A stretch of 64,000 nucleotides of DNA from SURF-21 sp964462595 (lineage in GTDB: Bacteria; Actinomycetota; Geothermincolia; Geothermincolales; RBG-13-55-18): the NCBI GenBank assembly GCA_964462595.1, contig CAYWXM010000024.1:62001-126000 (forward strand), written 5' to 3'. The translations under genes and the position numbers were made by a program. Below are positions 53,462 through 62,491 of this stretch, in pieces (positions within the stretch are counted from its first letter, which is position 1; every line of letters starts with the position of its first letter). The notes below the pieces were generated by a model that searched no databases, was not told the origin of the DNA, and was given only the letters and a program-made list of their open reading frames with translations.

Positions 53462-54271
53462 ATGAGCTACAGCGAGCCTGGGGAAAGAGCCTCCACGGGC
53501 AACAAACAGCTTGACGCCATGATGGAAGGCGGACCGCTCCGGGGTTCGGTGACCCTGGTTATTGGGGCGCCCGGCACCGGCAAGACCTGCCTCGGGTTGG
53601 AGTTCATATCACACGGCGTGGAGATGGGCGATCCCGGCCTGATCGTTACCTTCGAGCATTTCCCGAAAAAGCTGCTGAGGGATGCCGCATCCCTGGGGTT
53701 CGACCTGCAGGAGATGGAGCGCAGCGGCATGCTGCGCATCCTCTTCACTTCCCCGGAGATATTCTTCGAACAGGCCCAGACCCCGGGCGGGCTTCTCGAC
53801 ACCATGGTGCAGGAACTCGGGGCCAAGCGTATCCTCATCGATTCGATATCCCACATGGAGCGCCTGGCGCGCGACCCGGTCAAGCTGCGCGAGGTTGCTT
53901 TTACCTTTATCAACGCCCTCCTCCGGCACGGGCTGACGGCCATCGTGACCCAGGAGGATCCGGACATCACCGGCGACATGAACGCGGCGCAATATGGTAT
54001 ATCCTACCTGGTGGACGCGGTCGTCATATTGCGCTACGTGGAGCTCGACTCCTCCATGAGCAGGGCGATCCTGGTGCTGAAGCAACGCGCCAGCTCGCAT
54101 GACAAGTCCATTCGCGAGTTCCGCGTGACGGAAAAAGGGGTCGCCGTCGGTGAACCCTTCGCTGACCGCGAGGGGGTTCTATCTGGCTTGCCGCGTAGAA
54201 GGGAGATAGACGCCTTTATGGAGGTATTCGGAAAGAAAGGAAGGTCCAGCGGCAAGAGGGAGGTGGATTGA
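53462..54271 (+). CDS. KaiC/RAD55-like RecA-superfamily ATPase
   Basis: A 269-residue single-domain KaiC-like ATPase. Walker A is IGAPGTGKTCLGLEFI, Walker B is RILIDSISHME, and the KaiC-type EH segment is LIVTFEHFPKKLL. Such proteins act as phosphorylation-linked switches in two-component and archaeal signalling. ATG 53462 follows GGGAGGAG; the frame extends to 53384 without support. It is followed directly, with no gap, by a response-regulator gene, and the operon then includes membrane proteins and a histidine kinase. Confidence 0.9.
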   Translation: MSYSEPGERASTGNKQLDAMMEGGPLRGSVTLVIGAPGTGKTCLGLEFISHGVEMGDPGLIVTFEHFPKKLLRDAASLGFDLQEMERSGMLRILFTSPEIFFEQAQTPGGLLDTMVQELGAKRILIDSISHMERLARDPVKLREVAFTFINALLRHGLTAIVTQEDPDITGDMNAAQYGISYLVDAVVILRYVELDSSMSRAILVLKQRASSHDKSIREFRVTEKGVAVGEPFADREGVLSGLPRRREIDAFMEVFGKKGRSSGKREVD

Positions 54272-54667
54272 GTGGCCGAGAAGATCCTTGTCGTCGATGA
54301 CGACCGAGAGATGGTCGAACTCATAGAGCTCTTTCTCAACAACGCCGGCTTCCACACCATCTCCGCCTTCTCCGGCGCAGAGGCGCTGGAAAAGACCTTC
54401 GAGGAAAAGCCGGATCTGATATTGCTGGACATCATGATGCCGAAGATAGACGGCTGGGAGGTCTTGCGGCGCATCAAGAACGACCCGGAAGCACGGAATA
54501 CGCCGGTGGCATTTATCACCGCACGCACGCAGAACATCGACAAGATGATAGGCCTGTCGGTGATGAAGGCGGCGGGATATATAACCAAGCCCTTCAGCAA
54601 GCAAGAGCTGCTTACGGAGGTAAGGCGCATAATCGACGAGCGTAAGCAGGGCTCCGGTGACCAATGA
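54272..54667 (+). CDS. Stand-alone response-regulator receiver protein
   Basis: A 131-residue receiver domain with no output domain. It has the acidic pocket VVDDD, phospho-acceptor Asp in LLDIMMP (residue 53), Thr/Ser-like position in ITAR and the Lys in YITKPF. It starts at GTG right after the KaiC-like gene stop. It is likely phosphorylated by the PAS kinase encoded two genes further on and may relay to the KaiC-like protein. A short gap of about 40 bases follows. Confidence 0.93.
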   Translation: MAEKILVVDDDREMVELIELFLNNAGFHTISAFSGAEALEKTFEEKPDLILLDIMMPKIDGWEVLRRIKNDPEARNTPVAFITARTQNIDKMIGLSVMKAAGYITKPFSKQELLTEVRRIIDERKQGSGDQ

Positions 54668-54709
54668 GACAGCAAGCGCCATGAGCTTGTATTGAAAAAG
54701 GGGGGGCAT

Positions 54710-55015
54710 TTGACGGAAAACGACTGGTGGAAGACTTTTTCCCTGTTTCTCTGGCTTTATAACACGATCGCCATGGGGATGCTCCTCTTCTACTTTTTCG
54801 GAATCTGCCGCCTTGCGGAACGCAAGTTCAAGGGCAGGACTTACGCTCTGCTGTTGCCGATTTTCTTCGTGCTCATTGGCGCGAGCACTCTCACATACTC
54901 CCTGGCCGACTCCATAGTGGCCGTAAATCTTTGGTATGCGGTATGGCCGGCAGTCGCCGGGATCATCCTTCTGGTAGTAGTGTACCGGTCATACCGCCTG
55001 ATGATGGGAAGATGA
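54710..55015 (+). CDS. Small three-helix membrane protein
   Basis: A 101-residue hydrophobic protein with three predicted membrane helices (about residues 10-32, 44-66 and 70-92). I begin it at TTG 54710 behind AAAGGGGGGG; the frame opens at TTG 54692. The stop overlaps the ATG of the next membrane protein (ATGA). There is no recognisable family. Position suggests that it and its neighbour form a membrane sensor module for the kinase. Confidence 0.7.
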   Translation: MTENDWWKTFSLFLWLYNTIAMGMLLFYFFGICRLAERKFKGRTYALLLPIFFVLIGASTLTYSLADSIVAVNLWYAVWPAVAGIILLVVVYRSYRLMMGR

Positions 55016-55383
55016 AGTACCTGGCCTCGTCCCTATACGTCATCGGCCCACTTTCGGTGGGGGTCCTTCTCGTGCTGCTTTCGGTCCTGGGAAAACGGCT
55101 TGGCGAAGCCCTGGAGCTGCCCCGGTATTACAGGCTTTATTACGTATCCCTCCTGTTTTTTCTCCTCCCGCTCCCCATCGCCTGGTTATTGCTGCTCACC
55201 AGGGCCTGGGGCCTACCGGACCCCGCCCCCGATACCGGGATGATAATCATGATAGCCGTTGCCTCCATCCCCTTGTCCATCGGTATTACCTTTGCCCTGT
55301 TCGCCACGGCAAAATACTGGGGCTGGATCTGGGGAGAGCTCAGGCGTTCCCGCGGCAAGGGAAGTGGACAGGATGAGACCTGA
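55012..55383 (+). CDS. Small multi-pass membrane protein
   Basis: A 123-residue protein with about three helices (PLSVGVLLVLLSVLGKRLG, then LLFFLLPLPIAWLLLLTRAW, then IIMIAVASIPLSIGITFALF) and a short basic C-terminal tail. The start is coupled by an ATGA overlap to the previous gene, and its end overlaps the kinase start at 55373 by eleven bases. Tight spacing implies a complex of the two small membrane proteins with the kinase. No family is recognised. Confidence 0.72.
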   Translation: MKYLASSLYVIGPLSVGVLLVLLSVLGKRLGEALELPRYYRLYYVSLLFFLLPLPIAWLLLLTRAWGLPDPAPDTGMIIMIAVASIPLSIGITFALFATAKYWGWIWGELRRSRGKGSGQDET

Positions 55384-57472
55384 AAAGTCCCCGCGTCTTC
55401 TCCTGGCCGCAGTGGCGGCCGTCCTGGCCCTTTCGGGCATCGTCCTGCTGGCCAGCGCCTCCGGCTGGAACGTACTGGCCACCATCTTCGCGGCCGTTTC
55501 GATATCTTTCTGTGCCTGCGTTCTTATCGCTGCGTGGCTGCTTGCGCGCCGCTTCCAGGTAGGAGCCGGGGAGGGCACGCAGCCTGTCCGCTCCATGCTC
55601 GATTCCATCCCCTCGCCCGCCCTTCTGGTAAGCGAGGACGGGGTGATCCTGGGGAGTAACCGCCTCGTTGAGGAGATGATACCCCACGCCGGTCACGGGC
55701 CTGCACGGTTGGCCGGGAAGCGGCTGGACGAGGCCTTCCTCCCTCCTTATTTCGGGAACTGGAGCCCCTTGCTGGAAAAGGTGCTCGAGGCCGGGGAAGC
55801 GCTGGACCTGCGCGACGAGCAGTACTTCCTCGAGAGCAAATCCGGTATATGCAGGGTGTTGATATCGCCTCTCGAGGAGGATCCCGGCGAGAGGAAACGC
55901 TTGTTTGTAATGGTCCAGGACATCACACCCGAAGCATCGGAGCGCGCCGCCCTTCTCGAAGCCTCCGAGCGGGAATCCGGTATCTTCGAAAGCGTGCCGG
56001 TGAAGATAGCGGTCCTCGACCGGAACTTCCGGCTGGTCCGCTGCAACCGCCTGATGATGGAATGGATACACGAGACCAGCGGCCTGGAAGAACCCGCGTT
56101 CGCCGGCCTGCCTGCCCTGGACATCATGCCCCAGGAGTTCCGCGCGGACTGGAAACGCATACTCAGGCGCGTGCTGGTGGAGGGCCGCGCCTTCGAGCAA
56201 CCACGCGTACTCCAGTCGGTGCGGGGGGCGGATTATTTCCACCGCGTGCGCCTGCATCCCCTGGCGGACGAGGCGGGCAACATGAAGGAGGCCCTGCTGC
56301 TCTACGAGGACGTGACCGAATACGTGAGGCTGGAGCGGCGCCTGGCGGAGACCACCGATTATCTCAACCTGCTCATAGAGAGCCTTAATGACGGGTTCTA
56401 CGCCATGGACGCGGAGAGCAGGTTCTCGTTCTGCAACCAGGCGTTCCTGGACATGATCGGCCTGAGCAATTCCGACGACCTCTTCCAGAAAGAGGCAACC
56501 GAAATAGTGATGCCCGGGGAGAGGGGAAAAATAGAGCGCATGCTGGAGCGGCGCAGGCATGGCGAGAAGGTCTTCTTCGAGACCCTGTTCAAGTCCCAGG
56601 GAAATACCCCGTTACCGGTGCAGGTAAGCTCCGCTCCCCTGTTCCGCGCCGGCAAGTTCGCAGGTATAGTGGGTATCGCCCACAACCTCAGCGAGCGCCG
56701 CAGGCTGGAAGCCCTGGTCGAGCGCAGCCACCACGACCTGGAGAAGGCGTACGAGGAACTCTCGGTGCTCGACAAGATGAAGTCGGACTTCATCGCCGTA
56801 GCTTCCCACGAGTTGCGCACGCCCCTGTCCATAATCAAGGGTTACTCCGACGCCTTCCAGTTCGGGGAGCTGGGCGATCTGTCGCCCTTCCAGCTGGACA
56901 AGATCAAGATAATGAACGCCCGTGCGGACCAGATGACCAAGATCATCAACGATCTCCTGGATATAACGCGCCTGGAGGAGGGGCGCCTGGTCGGGGAGAA
57001 GTGGCCGGCGCCCGTGGAAGGGTTGATCTCGAACGCGGTTTCAGAGTATAAGGGGCGTGCCGCTCGCTGCGGCCAGGAGCTGAGCTACCAGGTGGAGGAG
57101 AACCTGCCGCCGGTTAGCGTCGACGTGTGGCGCGTGCAGCAGGTCATGGAGAACCTCATCAGCAACGCCATCAAGTTTACTCCGGAGAAGGGCTCGATAG
57201 CGGTGACGGCCCGAAGGGCCGCCGAGCCGGATATGGTGGAAATAGAGGTCACGGACACGGGGCCGGGAATCCCGCAGAAGGAGCAAGAAAGGCTGTTCAC
57301 CATGTTCTATCAGGTCGAGACGGATTCCTCCCGCTCAGCGGGAGGTTTGGGACTTGGCCTGGTGATCTCCAAGGGTATAGTCGAGAGCCACGGGGGGCGC
57401 ATCTGGGTGGAGAGCGAGGTCGGCCGCGGTTCGTCGTTCAAGTTCACGCTGCCCGTGAGCAAGGAGGTATGA
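55373..57472 (+). CDS. Membrane-bound multi-PAS sensor histidine kinase
   Basis: A 699-residue sensor kinase. Two N-terminal helices (residues 9-25 and 35-60) with only a short loop between them imply cytoplasmic sensing. Three PAS-like domains follow (near residues 75-200, 205-335 and 345-460), the last containing MDAESRFSFCNQAFLDMIGL. The dimerisation/phosphoacceptor site is ASHELRTPLSIIKGYSD, and the ATPase has ENLISNAIKFTP, DTGPGIP and GGLGLGLVIS. It is the last signalling gene of the KaiC operon, followed in four bases by the CwlM-like gene. The ligand is unknown. Confidence 0.95.
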   Translation: MRPEKSPRLLLAAVAAVLALSGIVLLASASGWNVLATIFAAVSISFCACVLIAAWLLARRFQVGAGEGTQPVRSMLDSIPSPALLVSEDGVILGSNRLVEEMIPHAGHGPARLAGKRLDEAFLPPYFGNWSPLLEKVLEAGEALDLRDEQYFLESKSGICRVLISPLEEDPGERKRLFVMVQDITPEASERAALLEASERESGIFESVPVKIAVLDRNFRLVRCNRLMMEWIHETSGLEEPAFAGLPALDIMPQEFRADWKRILRRVLVEGRAFEQPRVLQSVRGADYFHRVRLHPLADEAGNMKEALLLYEDVTEYVRLERRLAETTDYLNLLIESLNDGFYAMDAESRFSFCNQAFLDMIGLSNSDDLFQKEATEIVMPGERGKIERMLERRRHGEKVFFETLFKSQGNTPLPVQVSSAPLFRAGKFAGIVGIAHNLSERRRLEALVERSHHDLEKAYEELSVLDKMKSDFIAVASHELRTPLSIIKGYSDAFQFGELGDLSPFQLDKIKIMNARADQMTKIINDLLDITRLEEGRLVGEKWPAPVEGLISNAVSEYKGRAARCGQELSYQVEENLPPVSVDVWRVQQVMENLISNAIKFTPEKGSIAVTARRAAEPDMVEIEVTDTGPGIPQKEQERLFTMFYQVETDSSRSAGGLGLGLVISKGIVESHGGRIWVESEVGRGSSFKFTLPVSKEV

Positions 57473-57475
57473 ACG

Positions 57476-58462
57476 GTGAAGACCGTCGTCCCCGGCAACA
57501 GCGGACTGGCGGTAAGCGACGTGCAGAAACGGCTCGTCGATCAGGGTTTCGCTCTCCCGGGCCTGGAGGCCGAGATGAGAAACGCCTATTACGGTGAAAG
57601 CACCACGCGGGCCGTGCGTGAGTTTCAGAAGGCCAGGGGGCTTCACGAAGAGGGAACCGTCGACGAGACCACCTGGCAGGAGCTCGTGGAAGCCTCTTTC
57701 AGCCTCGGTGACAGGTTCCTGTACCTGCGCGTTCCCCCCTTCCGCGGCGACGACGTGCGCGAGGTGCAGGGATATCTCAACCGCCTGGGCTTTAACGCGG
57801 GCCGCGAGGACGGCATTTTCGGGCAGGATACGGACCGCGCACTTCGCGCCTTCCAGCACAACATGGCCCTGCCCGTGGACGGTATCGCCGGCTCGTCCAC
57901 CATTTCCTGCCTGCAGCGGCTGAAACACGCCCTGAAGGACACCAGCGTGGCCGAGGTGCACGAAGCGCTGCAGGACCTGGAGTCACGGGGGCTGGAGGGG
58001 AAAAGCGTCGTCCTTGACGCCGCGGAAGGCGATGCCGGCGCCGAGGAGGCACTGCGCCTGGTATCGGGCAAATTGCTGGCCAGCGGATTGGCGGCGCTTA
58101 TCAGCGGCGGCACTTCCGGTTCCCTGCCCGAAAGCCAGCGGGCACGCCTGGCCAACGACCGCAACGCCGACCTGGTCCTGGGGCTCAGGACTACGGGCGA
58201 GCCCGGATTGCGAGCGTTTTTCTTCGGGAGCAAGGGATACTCTTCGCCACGTGGCAGGCGCCTTGCTGAACTCTTGCATTTCGAGCTGGAGGCGGCTATG
58301 GGGCTGGAGCTTCCCGCTCCGGAGACGAGGGGCTTCCCCCTGCTGCGGGAAACCCGCATGCCCTGCGTGATCCTTGAATCGGGCCGGGAAGTGATTTTCG
58401 ATAACGATCTGATCACGGGGTTGGCAAGGTCGATTGTCGCTTATTTCTCTCCGGTCGAATAG
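57476..58462 (+). CDS. Peptidoglycan-binding / Amidase_3-like protein lacking zinc ligands (CwlM-like)
   Basis: A 328-residue protein with two N-terminal peptidoglycan-binding domains (VQKRLVDQGFALPG and VQGYLNRLGFNAGREDG) and a C-terminal Amidase_3 fold. The first zinc-ligand motif, normally DPGHGG, reads DAAEGD, and the later His motif reads LGLRTTG instead of SLHTN-like. One Glu region (ILESGREV) remains. Loss of two zinc ligands argues against amidase activity. The domain order is that of the mycobacterial regulator CwlM, which is known as a non-enzymatic control factor in cell-wall synthesis. There is no signal peptide, also like CwlM. Start GTG 57476 behind AAGGAGG. Confidence 0.82.
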   Translation: MKTVVPGNSGLAVSDVQKRLVDQGFALPGLEAEMRNAYYGESTTRAVREFQKARGLHEEGTVDETTWQELVEASFSLGDRFLYLRVPPFRGDDVREVQGYLNRLGFNAGREDGIFGQDTDRALRAFQHNMALPVDGIAGSSTISCLQRLKHALKDTSVAEVHEALQDLESRGLEGKSVVLDAAEGDAGAEEALRLVSGKLLASGLAALISGGTSGSLPESQRARLANDRNADLVLGLRTTGEPGLRAFFFGSKGYSSPRGRRLAELLHFELEAAMGLELPAPETRGFPLLRETRMPCVILESGREVIFDNDLITGLARSIVAYFSPVE

Positions 58463-58650
58463 CCCTGGGAAACGCATGTCGCCAGCGCCTCTACATAATC
58501 GGTCGTGACCTGTGAACGATAGGGATTTCGGAGCGAACGTACACTTGCGCGGCCAGCAATGGGCAGCGCCCGGGTGCCGCGTGTCTCGAGCCCACCGCCC
58601 GGTCCTTCAAGGCACCAGAGAGCGGGGACCGTTACCCACGGGCCCGGGTC

Positions 58651-58998
58651 TCACTCGGGAGGCTCGACGTCCTCTATGGTTACCTCTACGTCCTCGACCT
58701 TTATCTCGGTGAGGCCTTCCACGTAGCTCTTGACCTTCTTCCTGACCTCGCGCGCGAGGGTGGGAATCCTGGCCCCGTAATCGACCTTCAGGTATAAGCC
58801 GAGCCGGCAGGAATCGTCTTCACGGCTGACTTTTACCCCCTTGTGCATGAATTCCCTCTTCACACGGGACGTGATACTTCCGGGCGCCTTGTGCTGATAT
58901 ACCGCCACGCCTTCGATCTCGCTCACCGCCTGGGCGGCGAGCGCCGCGATGGCCTCGTTCGAGACCTCCATGCCTTCGCTTCTTGATTCCTCTTTCAT
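58651..58998 (-). CDS. Asp23/Gls24 family envelope stress protein
   Basis: A 115-residue protein of the Asp23/Gls24 (DUF322) family. Markers are SNEAIAALAAQAVSEIEGV, then SRVKREFMHKGVKVSRE and YLKVDYGARIPTLAREVR. The family functions at the membrane in Gram-positive envelope stress, largely unknown in detail. Its ATG overlaps the end of cheD (ATGA), so it is translated from the chemotaxis transcript, an unusual combination. It converges on the CwlM-like gene. Confidence 0.9.
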   Translation of the reverse strand: MKEESRSEGMEVSNEAIAALAAQAVSEIEGVAVYQHKAPGSITSRVKREFMHKGVKVSREDDSCRLGLYLKVDYGARIPTLAREVRKKVKSYVEGLTEIKVEDVEVTIEDVEPPE

Positions 58999-59597
58999 AG
59001 CTCCCTGGCCCCATGCTTGATCGAGCTCACGGTAACCTTGCCGCTCGAGATATCGAACCGCAACGTCCTTCCGTAGCTGCCGCCCGTATCCTCGGAGACA
59101 AGCTTTATCCCCAGCTCCTTCAGGATGGCCTTGACGGCCTCGGTATTGCGTTCGCCTATCTGCATCCCAAGGCTTGGTCCCGGGACATTGCGCGGGTTTT
59201 TAGCCCCTGGGATGGTGAACATGCACGCTCCCCCGGCGATCCTTGCCCTGATGTCCACACGACTTGAACCCAACCTCTCCATCTCGTCGACCATGGCGCT
59301 TATCGCCGTGTCCGCGAATTTCCCGGGGTTGCTTTTTCTGCTCATGGAACGCGAGTCCGGCAGCATGATGTGCGCCAGGCCTCCGATTTTCCTCTTCTCA
59401 TCATACAACGCCACTCCAACACAGCTGCCCAGACCAAAGCTGGCCAGCATATGAGGGTTATGGGTCACGAAATACTCCGCGACTCCCACGTTCACGATTT
59501 CTTCCGACACCGATAGTTCACCCCGCGTCTTTTCCCGCTTGTCCTCGGGGACCTGGGCTCGCTTTGTCATAATGGGCGGCCCGGACTCACGTTGCAT
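58995..59597 (-). CDS. cheD: CheD chemoreceptor deamidase
   Basis: A 200-residue CheD protein, which deamidates glutamines of chemoreceptors. The catalytic Cys is in LASFGLGSCVGVALYD with the His in GLAHIMLPDS, and the Thr-like region is GGACMFTI. An N-terminal 35-residue charged stretch precedes the family domain; a shorter start at ATG 59570 is possible. CheD and CheC, encoded side by side, usually form a complex that links receptor adaptation to CheY-P. It overlaps the Asp23 gene by four bases. Confidence 0.94.
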   Translation of the reverse strand: MQRESGPPIMTKRAQVPEDKREKTRGELSVSEEIVNVGVAEYFVTHNPHMLASFGLGSCVGVALYDEKRKIGGLAHIMLPDSRSMSRKSNPGKFADTAISAMVDEMERLGSSRVDIRARIAGGACMFTIPGAKNPRNVPGPSLGMQIGERNTEAVKAILKELGIKLVSEDTGGSYGRTLRFDISSGKVTVSSIKHGAREL

Positions 59598-59644
59598 ATG
59601 AACCGTTCCCCGAAAGTACGATCAACTTCGCGCTTCGGCATGCG

Positions 59645-60259
59645 TCAGTCGCTCACCCCCAGCCTTCCAAGGATGAGATCGAGCGAGCCCAGGTCCGGGA
59701 ACAGGATCAGGTGCCCTTTTATCACGTGCTCCATGATATCGAACTCGGTCTCGATAACCAGGACGTAGTCATCGGACTGGCTTATCTCCACCAGGATGAA
59801 GTCCACTATCGCCCCGGCCATATCCATCGCGAACCCGGGCACCGAGGGGCGCAGCAGTATTCCGGTCATCTGCGACAACGCATTGAGATACGAACCCGCC
59901 AGTATGCTCCCCGTCTCCTGCAGGGCGGATTGCTCCACCGTGGTCAGATCCTGATCGTCGTCACCGGCCACCATGAGGCGCGCAAGCTCCACCGCGCTGA
60001 CCTCCGCCAGCAGAAGGAGCATGCTGCCGGACGCTTCGCCGCTTATATGGAGGTAAATCCCTACCACTGGCGTCTCGGCGCCTCCCACCAGGTCGGACAC
60101 CCTTACCAGGGGCACCAGGGAGGCTCTCGGCACGCTCAACAGCACCTTCTTGTCCACCATGGTGGAAAGGGCCACGGCGGCATTTCCGGAGCCGATATTG
60201 CCCACCTCCCTCAACGCGTCCAGCTGCAGGGGGCTGAGCCCTTTCCTCTCTGTCATCAT
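59645..60259 (-). CDS. cheC: CheC CheY-phosphatase
   Basis: A 204-residue CheC/CheX-type protein that dephosphorylates CheY. The first active site is intact (DALREVGNIGSGNA with the Glu and Asn, then a Pro 22 residues on). The second site reads LQETGSILAGSYLNAL, where the Asn is replaced by Ser, so only one site may work. It is upstream of cheD on the same strand and downstream of cheA. Confidence 0.92.
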   Translation of the reverse strand: MMTERKGLSPLQLDALREVGNIGSGNAAVALSTMVDKKVLLSVPRASLVPLVRVSDLVGGAETPVVGIYLHISGEASGSMLLLLAEVSAVELARLMVAGDDDQDLTTVEQSALQETGSILAGSYLNALSQMTGILLRPSVPGFAMDMAGAIVDFILVEISQSDDYVLVIETEFDIMEHVIKGHLILFPDLGSLDLILGRLGVSD

Positions 60260-60295
60260 TCCTCCTTTCGGGGGCTAAACCGCTTAAAATCCCTA

Positions 60296-62452
60296 TCAGG
60301 ATAACAGAGTAGGGATATCCAGTATAAGCGCTACCTCTCCAGTGCCTAATATGGTTGCTCCGCCGAAACCGCGTATCCTTTTCAGATAGCGGTCCAGGCT
60401 GGTGATCACTATTTCCCGCTGTCCCATCAGCTCGTCAACGGCGACGGCCACGCTCTTCAGGGCCACCTCGACCACCACCACCGGGAAGCTCCCCTGCCCG
60501 TCCTCGTCCTGCAGCCCGAGATACCTTCCCAGCCGCATCAAGGGAAGCGTCTCGGCACGCAGGAAGATCACCTCCTGGTTGGAAACATATTTTACCTCGT
60601 GGGAAGAGATCACCGCCGTTTCGGCGACTACCCCCAGTGGAATCGCATAGATTTCCCCCGACACCTTTACCAGCAGTGCCTGTATGATAGCCAGGGTAAG
60701 CGGCAGCTTCAGGGCAAAACTGGTCCCTTCCCCCATGACGCTCTGCATTATCAGCATACCGCCCAGGGACTCCACCTTGTTCTTTACCACGTCGAGCCCC
60801 ACTCCCCTTCCGGAAACGCCGCTCACTTCCTCGGCGGACGAGAATCCCGGCATGGTCAGGAAACGCAGCACGTCCTCTTGGCCCACGTTTCTTCTATCCT
60901 CGGGGGACAGCAGGCCCTTGTCCTCGGCAATATTGAATATCTTCTCCGCTTCTACCCCCTGCCCGTCGTCGGAAACCTCTATGGAGACGTAATTGCGGTC
61001 TCGCCGCGCGATAAGCTTGATGCTCCCACGCCGCGGCTTGCCCCTTTCTTCTCTCAGCTCCGGGCTGTCTATGCCGTGGTCAACCGCGTTGCGCAGCAGG
61101 TGCATCAACGGGTCGCTTATCTCGTCGAGGATAGTGCGGTCGAGCTCTATATCCTTGCCTTCTATCGAGAAATCGACCTCCTTGCCCCTGCTCTTGGCCA
61201 GGTCCCTTACCATGCGGGGAAAACGGTTGAATATGTGTTCCACGGGAACCATGCGGGTCTTCATGACTTCGTCCTGGAGGTCCGCCGTCAAGCGCGCTGT
61301 CTGGGCAAGGGCTTCCTTCAGGTCGGGTATCTTCTTGCTGGAAGCTATCTCCTGCAGTCTGGTGCGATTTATGACCAGTTCCCCTATGAGGTTCATGAGG
61401 TTATCCAGCCGGCTGATGTTCACGCGCACGCTCTGGGTGCGAACCGGCGCCGCGGTGACGAGGGTATCGGCAGTGCTGCCTTCGGCCGCTTGCGCAAGCT
61501 CCTCCGCTTCCATCCCGACGGTCTTCTCCATTTCCTCTTCCGCGGCCTCGCCGGCCTCCTCCTCGGGTACCTCTTCGCCTTCGGGGGGAAGCACCTCTAC
61601 GTCCTGCACCTCCGCGATGGTGAGCAATGCCCTGCGAACAGCCTCCACGCTTTCCCCGCTAGAGAACGATATCTCGAAGACGCGGTCGAACTTCTCGTCT
61701 TCCAGGTCCTCCACGGAGGGGCGCGAGTTGATCACCTGCCCCATTTGGGCCAGTTTTTTGAAGATCATGAAAACCCTGACCGATTTCAGGACACAGTCCT
61801 TGTCCAGGGTTACCTTCAAGCGCAGCTTTTTCTCTATGCCGGTTTCCTCCACGACGGATCCGCCCGTCACCACGGGCGTAGCTTCACCTTCCCCTTCTCC
61901 TTCTCGCTTCTCTTCCTCCGCTTCCGGGTACTCCCCGGGCTCCGTTTCTTCCTCCGGCTCCGCCTCCTTGCCTTTATCTCTGCGGGCGGCAGCCCTGGCT
62001 TTCTTTTTCGAGCTCGCCTTCTTCGCCGGTTTAACGGGCGGCTCTAGTTCCGAGACACCCTTTTTTTCTCCCGCATAAACCGCCCTCAACGCTTCCGTCA
62101 AAGCCCTGGTGTCCAGCACCTTACCGCTTTCCTTGGCTATATCCGCCACCATGGCGCCCAGCATGTCGAAACAGCCGAAGAGAAGATCGACTATATCGGT
62201 GCTCACCTCTATATCCCCGCTGCGTAAGCCATCCAGCACGTTCTCCATCTCGTGGGAAAGCTCAGTCAGCTGGTCGAACCCCATGGTGGCGGACATGCCT
62301 TTAAGGGTATGTGCGGAGCGGAATATCTCCGTCAGCACGTCGGGGTTTCCCGGATCCTTCTCCAGGTCCACCATGGACTGGTTCAAGGCTTCCAGGTGTT
62401 CCTGGGCTTCGTTAATGAAAAGCTCTTTATATTGAGAGATGTCCATATCCAT
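60296..62452 (-). CDS. cheA: Chemotaxis histidine kinase CheA
   Basis: A 718-residue kinase that receives signals from chemoreceptors. The P1 Hpt domain has the phospho-His in RSAHTLKGMSA (residue 48). The CheY-binding P2-like region follows a very acidic Lys/Glu-rich linker, with one alpha/beta domain at about residues 210-290. After the dimerisation helices the ATP-binding domain has NAVDHGIDSPELR and SSAEEVSGVSGRGVGLD, and the C-terminal CheW-like domain has EIYAIPLGVV. All motifs are intact. It lies between cheB and cheC. Confidence 0.96.
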   Translation of the reverse strand: MDMDISQYKELFINEAQEHLEALNQSMVDLEKDPGNPDVLTEIFRSAHTLKGMSATMGFDQLTELSHEMENVLDGLRSGDIEVSTDIVDLLFGCFDMLGAMVADIAKESGKVLDTRALTEALRAVYAGEKKGVSELEPPVKPAKKASSKKKARAAARRDKGKEAEPEEETEPGEYPEAEEEKREGEGEGEATPVVTGGSVVEETGIEKKLRLKVTLDKDCVLKSVRVFMIFKKLAQMGQVINSRPSVEDLEDEKFDRVFEISFSSGESVEAVRRALLTIAEVQDVEVLPPEGEEVPEEEAGEAAEEEMEKTVGMEAEELAQAAEGSTADTLVTAAPVRTQSVRVNISRLDNLMNLIGELVINRTRLQEIASSKKIPDLKEALAQTARLTADLQDEVMKTRMVPVEHIFNRFPRMVRDLAKSRGKEVDFSIEGKDIELDRTILDEISDPLMHLLRNAVDHGIDSPELREERGKPRRGSIKLIARRDRNYVSIEVSDDGQGVEAEKIFNIAEDKGLLSPEDRRNVGQEDVLRFLTMPGFSSAEEVSGVSGRGVGLDVVKNKVESLGGMLIMQSVMGEGTSFALKLPLTLAIIQALLVKVSGEIYAIPLGVVAETAVISSHEVKYVSNQEVIFLRAETLPLMRLGRYLGLQDEDGQGSFPVVVVEVALKSVAVAVDELMGQREIVITSLDRYLKRIRGFGGATILGTGEVALILDIPTLLS

Positions 62453-62491
62453 ATTCTGGCATCCCTTTCCGACAGACAGAAAATCGAGGCA

